A stretch of DNA of 64,000 bases, from positions 1-64,000 of the forward strand of contig JANOZM010000016.1 of the NCBI GenBank assembly GCA_031429355.1. The letters run 5' to 3'. Positions 58,074-64,000 of the stretch are shown in pieces. The translations under genes and the position numbers were made by a program. Numbering within the stretch: the first letter of the stretch is position 1; every line of letters starts with the position of its first letter. The notes under the pieces were generated by a model. That model did not search any database. It was not told where the DNA came from and saw only the letters and a program-made list of their open reading frames with translations. The stretch comes from JANOZM01 sp031429355 (GTDB lineage: Bacteria > Pseudomonadota > Gammaproteobacteria > Burkholderiales > Burkholderiaceae_E).

Positions 58074-58595
58074 ATGGCAAAAAGAGAACCAACCTCGCTC
58101 GCAATGACCACTAAGGTTTTGTTTGTATGCATGGGTAATATTTGTCGTTCGCCAATGGCCGAGGGTGTCCTCAAAACTATGGTCAAGCAGGCTGGACTAG
58201 AAGACGTTGTAACGGTGCATTCGGCCGGTACACACGGGTTTCACATTGGCGAAGCGCCTGACAAGCGCGCACAAAATATAGCTGCCAAACGCGGCTACGA
58301 TTTGACGGGCCTTCGGGGTCGGCAAGTGCAGGCAAGTGACTACGAAGAATACGATTTTATTTTAGCAATGGATTGGGAAAACTTAGCGCTCTTGCAGCAA
58401 CAAGCTCCTAAGTCGCAACAGCATAAACTGCAACTGTTTATGCGATTTGCGACCGAGCACGAAAGTGCCACCATTCCCGATCCGTATTATGGTGGACCGC
58501 AAGGTTTCGAAACTGTATTAGATTACGTCGAAGATGCTTCGCAAGGTTTGCTAGAAGTTTGTAAACGACGCGCTACTCAGGTAGCTGCTGCATAG
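58074..58595 (+). CDS. Low-molecular-weight protein tyrosine phosphatase
   Basis: A 173-residue protein. I use ATG 58074, behind AGGGAAAGAAGAA; ATG 58107 is the family-like alternative (MTTKVLFVCMGNICRSPMAE). The P-loop CMGNICRS carries the nucleophilic Cys and Arg. The general acid Asp is in the DPYYGG motif near residue 140. Such enzymes dephosphorylate tyrosine kinases of capsule synthesis, or arsenate-related substrates. No kinase gene lies nearby. Confidence 0.9.
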   Translation: MAKREPTSLAMTTKVLFVCMGNICRSPMAEGVLKTMVKQAGLEDVVTVHSAGTHGFHIGEAPDKRAQNIAAKRGYDLTGLRGRQVQASDYEEYDFILAMDWENLALLQQQAPKSQQHKLQLFMRFATEHESATIPDPYYGGPQGFETVLDYVEDASQGLLEVCKRRATQVAAA

Positions 58596-58645
58596 TATTT
58601 TTGTTGTAAAACTTTAGCCTTTAGGGGCGAAGCTTGCTTGAAATT

Positions 58646-58704
58646 TAAAGCCGTCTTATTGAAAACCGCTTACTAAGCGTTAATCATTAAGGCGGCTTTT
58701 TCTT
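58646..58704 (+). terminator. Rho-independent terminator
   Basis: GCCGTCTTA pairs with TAAGGCGGC (one mismatch) across a 32-base loop and is followed by TTTTTCTTT. It ends the uvrB/phosphatase direction. The remaining 205 bases before the next gene hold no frame. Confidence 0.65.
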
Positions 58705-58909
58705 TGCCTTAGGCTTTCGTATAAGGCGAACGAAAAAAAGGGTTTTGCGAAAAAAATACGTTTTGCATAATATTTCGGTAAAACACAGGTTCTCAGCTAG
58801 TGTTTTAAGTTGTTTTTGAACGTTCGACGCTATAGTCACGCACGAGGTGTTAATGAATGTTCTGAGCACCGTTGCTAAATCCGGAGTGATTCAATAAGGA
58901 CGCTCTGTC

Positions 58910-61360
58910 ATGAATGTTGCAGATCCGCATTACTTGGTAAAGAGAACCGCGATCACTCCACACGAGTTTGACTACGAGCGCTGTATTGCTGATTTTTCGT
59001 TGAATCAGCTCGCTGATTTACCCGCAGAGCTTGGAACGACTTTTGAAAACTTCATGGCGAGATTGAAAGACCAGTGCCCAACGATTGCTGCAGACTTTGA
59101 GGCTAAGCTGGTCGCTTCTATGCATGATAATGCGCAATTGTTTCTGGTCGAATTTCCCCTTCTAACTAATAACGGCTTTTCTTGGTATCAAATCATTGGT
59201 CAAGCTTTTGGTGATATTGATCAGCGCAAAATTAGGCTCAAGCTAGTCGATATTTCGGCGCAAAGGTTTTGTGAAGTTAACGAACGCATAGCAAACTGTT
59301 CAATAGATCTTGAACGTCATGGTTTGGTCGTTGCAGATGCAAAGTCACCAAATCGCGAGCTTTTGTTTGTTAACCATGCGTTTGAACAAATTTCGGGTTA
59401 TACGGCGCACGAAGCTGTTGGAAGAAACTGCCGCTTTATGCAAGGGTTTGATCACGATCAACCCGGTTTAGTTAGCCTTAAGGGCGGCATGAATGCTTTA
59501 ATACCATGTACATCTTTGGTTAATAATTTTAGAAAAGATGGCACTCTTTTTGTCAACGAGTTGACCATTTTTCCAGTCTTTAATGAATCTAAAAAACCGG
59601 TTTTTTTTGTTGGCGTGCAGCGCGATATAAGCGTTGAACAAAAAGCAAAAACCGAGCAAAAAATCAGTTTAGAACGCGAGCGAATTGCTTCCAAGTTTGC
59701 GCATTTAGGTTCGTTTGAAGTAAACACAGTGGACCTTAGCGTCGCTAGTCAGGCTTATGCGGCCGATGTCTTAGGCCTAGATGCTGAGACAAAACTGAGC
59801 TTGGCTATTTTGACTAATGCTGTTGTTTCAGACGATCGCGAACGGTTTGAAAAAAGTTTTAGCGATTGCCTTGCGGGTCTTGCAGGAATCGATTTCGAAT
59901 ATCGAATTATTTTGCCCAACGGTCGCCAACGCTGGCTACACACCAAGGGCCAATTATTTAAATTGGCTGATGACTCAGACTCACGACTAATTTGCATCTC
60001 ACAAGATGTTACCGAACGCCATATTATTGATCAGCGCAATCGCTACATCGCACAACATGACACGCTAACTGGTTTGCCTAACCGCGCAGTAATGCGAGAT
60101 CGTTGCAATCAAATGTTATCGGTTGCTAAGCGTGACAATTCCTTAGTCGTACTTATGTTTATCGATCTCGATGACTTTAAGTCGGTCAACGATACGTATG
60201 GGCATCAAGTAGGCGATGAATTTCTCAAGCAAGTTGCACTTCGGTTAAAAGCCACAGTGCGTGCGGCCGACACGGTATGCCGTCAAAGTGGCGATGAGTT
60301 TATTGTGTTACTCCAAAATTTGGCCGATAACCAAGCCATTGAGCAATGCATTAAAAAGATACATGCCGCGCTTTTGCAGCCTTATCAAATTGGTGACCTT
60401 AGAATTAAAGGATCGGCAAGCATTGGAATTAGTTGTGCCCCCGCAGATGGATTGACAACTGACGAGTTAGTTCGCCGTGCTGATATTGCTATGTATTCAG
60501 CCAAACGCGAAGGTCATGGGCGATATGCATTTGCGTCAAACGCAATTGGCAAACAAATCAGTAGCTCGCAAGATATGCGTAAAGAATTATTCGAAGCGAT
60601 TGCGGGTAATGAATTGGTTCTGTTTTATCAACCGCAACTTCATGCGCGTTCGTCAAAATTAGTTGGACTTGAGGCCTTACTGCGGTGGCGTCATCCGAGT
60701 CGTGGTCTATTAACGCCGTCCCAATTTTTGCCAATAGCCAGCGGCTCAAATGATTTGCTTTTTGCAATTGAGGAGTGGGCGTTTCGCGCAGCGATCGAGC
60801 AACGTTGCCAATGGAAAAGGAACGACCAATTTCAGGACGTACCGGTGTTTATCAATTTAACCGCCGAGTTTTTTTCTGATGATCGGTTTCAAATTAAACT
60901 CGCTACTTATTTGCATGATGCTGTTTGCCCGACTGGCTTAATCGGTTTGGAAATTGCAGAGTCCGCGATTTGGCGTGGGGATACCGACGACGATGTTGGT
61001 CTTGAAAATCGACTTGATAAATTGCGTTCTTTAGATGCAATGGGATTGCACTTGACCATTGATAATTACGGCTCAGGCGGATCAACCATTGCGCAGTTGG
61101 CGAAATGCCCGGTTGATAGCATTAAATTAGATCAGTCTTGGCTAGCCAACTTAGTTAGCGATCGCTCGGCACTTAATGCGCTCTCAGCCGTGGCAAACCT
61201 TAGCCGCTCGTTGCATCTTCAAGTGATTACGCAAGCAATAGAGTCAAAGCATCAAGCCCAAACTGCAAGCGACTTAGGGTTCGATACCTTGCAAGGCAAT
61301 TTGTTGTGTACGCCGGTTAACAGTTTTGAAATTGAGCGCTTCTCAGGCCACTTTCATTAA
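58910..61360 (+). CDS. LOV-PAS-GGDEF-EAL protein (predicted blue-light c-di-GMP regulator)
   Basis: An 816-residue soluble protein. Residues 1-125 form a helical N-terminal region with no clear match. The LOV domain (about 130-245) has GRNCRF with the flavin-adduct Cys174, NNFRKDGTLFVNEL and GVQRDI with Gln237, as in plant and bacterial LOV photoreceptors. A second PAS/PAC (about 265-370) has FEYRIILPNGRQRWLHT. The GGDEF domain (about 380-540) has SGDEF (460-464) and a possible I-site RAAD (451-454). The EAL domain (about 555-816) keeps E588 (EAL), N649, E681 and K739. However, the usual DD pair is D718-N719 and the AEGVE motif reads TQAIE (774-778). Cyclase activity is possible; the phosphodiesterase half may be inactive. 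Confidence 0.88.
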   Translation: MNVADPHYLVKRTAITPHEFDYERCIADFSLNQLADLPAELGTTFENFMARLKDQCPTIAADFEAKLVASMHDNAQLFLVEFPLLTNNGFSWYQIIGQAFGDIDQRKIRLKLVDISAQRFCEVNERIANCSIDLERHGLVVADAKSPNRELLFVNHAFEQISGYTAHEAVGRNCRFMQGFDHDQPGLVSLKGGMNALIPCTSLVNNFRKDGTLFVNELTIFPVFNESKKPVFFVGVQRDISVEQKAKTEQKISLERERIASKFAHLGSFEVNTVDLSVASQAYAADVLGLDAETKLSLAILTNAVVSDDRERFEKSFSDCLAGLAGIDFEYRIILPNGRQRWLHTKGQLFKLADDSDSRLICISQDVTERHIIDQRNRYIAQHDTLTGLPNRAVMRDRCNQMLSVAKRDNSLVVLMFIDLDDFKSVNDTYGHQVGDEFLKQVALRLKATVRAADTVCRQSGDEFIVLLQNLADNQAIEQCIKKIHAALLQPYQIGDLRIKGSASIGISCAPADGLTTDELVRRADIAMYSAKREGHGRYAFASNAIGKQISSSQDMRKELFEAIAGNELVLFYQPQLHARSSKLVGLEALLRWRHPSRGLLTPSQFLPIASGSNDLLFAIEEWAFRAAIEQRCQWKRNDQFQDVPVFINLTAEFFSDDRFQIKLATYLHDAVCPTGLIGLEIAESAIWRGDTDDDVGLENRLDKLRSLDAMGLHLTIDNYGSGGSTIAQLAKCPVDSIKLDQSWLANLVSDRSALNALSAVANLSRSLHLQVITQAIESKHQAQTASDLGFDTLQGNLLCTPVNSFEIERFSGHFH

Positions 61361-61392
61361 CGCGATAGTCAACAAGCAATTAACTATCACCA

Positions 61393-62406
61393 CTAATTAA
61401 ATTCTTCGGTACCAACGTCAGATTGAGCGGCGGCAGTGTAACGAGGATACGGCACAGTACGTTGATTAATTAGCTGATCTAGCTGGGCAAAATGTTGATC
61501 GCTCAGATTTAAATTGGCAGCACTTAAATTTTGCTGTGCATGCGAAAAATTAGTAGTTCCTGGAATTGCAATAATGGTCGGTGCTTTTTTTAACAACCAA
61601 GCCAATGCTAATTGCGCTGGTGTGCAACCAACTTCGTTGGCAATAACGCGGTACTGAGGCATTAACTGTTGGTTTAGTTTGCTAACAACGTCGGGTTGAA
61701 ACCGAGGCATTGTGCGGCGTAAGTCTTGGGGGGCGAAGTCGTCAAGGTTAAGCGAAAGATCACAAAGAAACGCCCGCGCTAACGGACTAAACGCAACAAA
61801 CGCTGTCCCTAATTCCGCGCAGGCTTGAAGCACCGCAATTTCCGGATTACGAGTCCAAAGTGAATATTCGGTTTGCATTGCGGCAATAGGATGAACTGCG
61901 TTGGCTTTACGCAGCGTAGCGGCACTCATCTCGCTTAAACCGATTGCGCGGATTTTTCCAGATTGCACTAGATCGCTTAAAGCACCAACGCTGTCCTCGA
62001 TAGGGATTGTTTTGTCTTGACGATGAATGTAGTACAAATCGATTACGTCGGTTTTTAAACTGCGTAAAGCCAATTCGCAAGAGGCCCGCAAAGTAGCTGG
62101 TCTGCCATCAATGATTCGTTCTAACTTACCTGAATTGTTGCGCTCAAGGGTCATGCCGCATTTGCTGGCCAACATAAAACGGGAACGATGTTTGGCTAAC
62201 GCGTTACCTAGCAACACCTCGTTTTGACCGGCACCATACAAGGCCGCGGTATCGAAAAAATCGTACCCAGCATCGAGGCTGTTCAGCAAAAGCCGTTGGG
62301 CATCTTCGGCGCTAGGGTAGGGACCATAGCCGTGATTTAAGTTCATGCATCCGAGGCCAATAGGATTAACTTTGAGGGGGCCGATAGCGCGCTGCGAGGT
62401 GTTCAA
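61393..62406 (-). CDS. Aldo/keto reductase
   Basis: A 337-residue NADPH-dependent oxidoreductase. The family features are NPIGLGCMNLN, DAGYDFFDTAALYGAGQNEV with catalytic Asp and Tyr, MLASKCGM with Lys, and VIDLYYIHRQD with His. It probably reduces an aldehyde or ketone. It lies 28 bases downstream of ligC in the same direction, so it may share the lig transcript, though family members are not a fixed part of that pathway. Confidence 0.88.
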   Translation of the reverse strand: MNTSQRAIGPLKVNPIGLGCMNLNHGYGPYPSAEDAQRLLLNSLDAGYDFFDTAALYGAGQNEVLLGNALAKHRSRFMLASKCGMTLERNNSGKLERIIDGRPATLRASCELALRSLKTDVIDLYYIHRQDKTIPIEDSVGALSDLVQSGKIRAIGLSEMSAATLRKANAVHPIAAMQTEYSLWTRNPEIAVLQACAELGTAFVAFSPLARAFLCDLSLNLDDFAPQDLRRTMPRFQPDVVSKLNQQLMPQYRVIANEVGCTPAQLALAWLLKKAPTIIAIPGTTNFSHAQQNLSAANLNLSDQHFAQLDQLINQRTVPYPRYTAAAQSDVGTEEFN

Positions 62407-62434
62407 TTGATTTGGAATCCGATTTAGTCTAATT

Positions 62435-63379
62435 TTACGAGTTTAAGCTTTGTTCTAATTGATGCATGACTTCATAACAAGGCAGCACCTTGCGAACTGA
62501 CGCATTGGGCTCACGCCCGGCCCGAATAGCATCTACAAATTCGCGGTCTTGAAGTTCGATGCCATTCATTGAAACATCAACCTTGGAGACGTCAATTTTA
62601 TTGTCTTTGCCATCAAACAAATCATCGTAACGAGCAAGGTAAGTTCCTGTATCGCCAATGTATCGAAAGAAAGTACCAAGCGGTCCATCGTTGTTAAACG
62701 AGAGCGATAGTGTACATATTGCGCCGTTGGCTGCTTGCAGTTGAATCGACATATCCATCGCTATTTCTAAATTGGGATGAATCGGCCCTTGCACAATATG
62801 CGCTTTTACAATGGGGCTCTGAGCTTGGTAGGCAAACAGGTCGATCGTGTGTGCCGAGTGATGCCACAACAAATGGTCAGTCCAGCTACGCGCTTGCCCT
62901 AAAGCATTGATATTGGTCCGTCGGAAAAAGTAAGTTTGCACATCCATTTGTTGAATGTTGAATTCTTTATTTAGAATTTTATTGCGTACCCACTGATGAC
63001 TAGGATTAAAGCGTCGGGTGTGCCCAACCATGGCGACTAAGCCGGTTTGGTTTTGAAGGGCCGCTACTTTTTGCGCATCGGCTAGGCGATCGGCCAATGG
63101 GATCTCAATTTGAACGTGTTTTCCGGCCTCTAGGCAAGCGATCCCTTGCTCGGCATGCATCTGCGTAGGCGTACACAAAATAACAGCGTCAACCGCCTTA
63201 ATTTTTAAAGTGTCCGCTAAATCGGTCGTTACATGCCCAATGCCGTACTTATCGGCTACTTCTTGTGTTTTTGCCAAATCCCGACCAATAAGGGAGACCA
63301 CTTCGACGCCGTCGATAAGTTTTAATGCATCTAAGTGCTTAATGCCAAAGGCACCCGCGCCTGCAAGGGCAATTTTCAT
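62435..63379 (-). CDS. ligC: 4-carboxy-2-hydroxymuconate-6-semialdehyde dehydrogenase
   Basis: A 314-residue Gfo/Idh/MocA-family enzyme with the NAD(P) Rossmann motif ALAGAGAFGIKHLDALKLID and the EIPLADRLADAQ segment in place of the more common EKP motif. It oxidises the ring-opened product of protocatechuate 4,5-cleavage to 2-pyrone-4,6-dicarboxylate. The start overlaps the ligB stop by ATGA, which strongly supports the assignment. The PDC hydrolase and later pathway genes are not in view. Confidence 0.9.
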   Translation of the reverse strand: MKIALAGAGAFGIKHLDALKLIDGVEVVSLIGRDLAKTQEVADKYGIGHVTTDLADTLKIKAVDAVILCTPTQMHAEQGIACLEAGKHVQIEIPLADRLADAQKVAALQNQTGLVAMVGHTRRFNPSHQWVRNKILNKEFNIQQMDVQTYFFRRTNINALGQARSWTDHLLWHHSAHTIDLFAYQAQSPIVKAHIVQGPIHPNLEIAMDMSIQLQAANGAICTLSLSFNNDGPLGTFFRYIGDTGTYLARYDDLFDGKDNKIDVSKVDVSMNGIELQDREFVDAIRAGREPNASVRKVLPCYEVMHQLEQSLNS

Positions 63380-64000
63380 TCTATATTTTCCAAAATAATA
63401 TGACCAACGGCAGTGTTGGATGCTGGTACATGATAGTGACGATAAATTTCTTTAACCTTGGGGTTCATCGCGCCGCGCATGATTAACCACATAACTAGTT
63501 CGATCCCTTCCGAACCGGCTTCGCGTAAATATTCGATATGGGGCTTCAGCGCTAAATTTTCGGGATCGCGAACAAGGTCGTCTAAAAATGCACGATCAAA
63601 CTCTGAATTGATTAAACCAGCCCGTGGCCCTTGTAGCTGGTGAGACATGCCGCCGGTGCCCCAAATCATCACCCTTAAATCGGCCGGAAAACTATCGACA
63701 GCGCGTCGAATCGCTTGGCCTAACTTTAAGCAACGCCGACCGGTAGGCACTGGGTACTGAACCACATTAACTGCCAATGGAATAACCGGGCAGGGCCATT
63801 GCTCTGGCTGCCCAAACATTAAAGACATGGGCACGGTGAGGCCGTGGTCGACATCCATTTTTTGCACAATGGTCATATCAAATTCATCCAAGATAGTGCT
63901 TTGCGCAATATGCCAAGCTAACTCGGGATGTCCTTGTACAACGGGCACCGGGCGTGGCCCCCAACCCTCGTCAGCGGGTTGGTATTGTGCGGCACAACCA
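63376..64000 (-). CDS. ligB: Protocatechuate 4,5-dioxygenase beta subunit (partial, N-terminus beyond window)
   Basis: The frame runs off the right edge; about 207 residues of the roughly 280-residue subunit are visible. Typical LigB segments are PADEGWGPRPVPVVQGHPEL, KMDVDHGLTVPMSLM, CPVIPLAVNVVQYPVPTGRR, WGTGGMSHQLQGPRAGLIN and the C-terminal VPASNTAVGHIILEN. The first methionine seen in frame (63948) is internal and not the start. It is the catalytic Fe(II) subunit of an extradiol dioxygenase that opens protocatechuate between C4 and C5. The alpha subunit LigA should lie upstream, outside the window. Confidence 0.92.
   Translation of the reverse strand, partial: GCAAQYQPADEGWGPRPVPVVQGHPELAWHIAQSTILDEFDMTIVQKMDVDHGLTVPMSLMFGQPEQWPCPVIPLAVNVVQYPVPTGRRCLKLGQAIRRAVDSFPADLRVMIWGTGGMSHQLQGPRAGLINSEFDRAFLDDLVRDPENLALKPHIEYLREAGSEGIELVMWLIMRGAMNPKVKEIYRHYHVPASNTAVGHIILENIE

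Noticed and set aside
1..64000. CRISPR arrays, rRNA genes and complete prophage
   Set aside because: I saw no regularly spaced direct repeats with spacers, no rRNA-like segments and no phage structural genes in the window.

Overview
The window looks like a chromosomal segment of a betaproteobacterium, probably Burkholderiales, with a GC content that seems close to 50 percent or a little below. The grounds are gene content only: a protocatechuate 4,5-cleavage (ligB/ligC) locus, a creBCD system, two PEP-CTERM proteins, a DUF1800/DUF1501 pair, and standard housekeeping genes (uvrB, an aromatic/aspartate aminotransferase, purU, tRNA-Asn). No rRNA gene or other lineage-defining marker is present, so the taxonomic call is an inference.

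Bases 1-8.6 kb are accessory DNA. The left end carries a broken RHS/YD-repeat fragment and a 23-base 3' end of a tRNA-Ser, a likely old attachment site. From 1548 to about 8350 runs a cluster of integron gene cassettes. Five intervals (1548-2744, 2828-3266, 4816-6124, 7214-7555, 7599-8220) each begin with GTT-type core bases and end with the matching complementary AAC-type core. Recognisable attC hairpins lie between several of them. No integrase is visible. The cassettes carry ORFans, a ParE-type and a HigBA-type toxin-antitoxin module, a small membrane protein and a HEPN/Toprim-type protein that is a candidate defence gene. An IS1111-type (IS110 family) element sits exactly in the core site of one attC.

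Bases 8.8-10.9 kb hold a translationally coupled pair made of a phosphatidylserine-decarboxylase-like and a prolipoprotein diacylglyceryl transferase-like protein. 11-15.3 kb is a sulfide/persulfide locus: a persulfide dioxygenase-rhodanese fusion, a CsoR-type repressor with a palindromic operator in the divergent promoter, a split YeeE/YedE transporter and a SulP permease. Pseudoazurin, a Phd/VapC module and a TonB receptor follow.

From 19 kb onward the DNA is mostly core: telA, ycaO, purU, an ECF sigma/anti-sigma pair, transporters, a lipocalin, DUF1800/DUF1501, a DadA-like oxidase, creD-creC-creB, and a tetR-adaptor-RND efflux operon with paired operators. Two PEP-CTERM proteins come next, one with a 12-bp repeat-encoded tail. 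They are followed by a repeat-rich intergenic region with tRNA-Asn and a 35-bp inverted repeat, a GH5 glycosidase, an HMA-MauE fusion, a LytS/LytR-type two-component pair, the aminotransferase, uvrB, a low-molecular-weight tyrosine phosphatase and a LOV-PAS-GGDEF-EAL protein. The window ends inside the lig operon.
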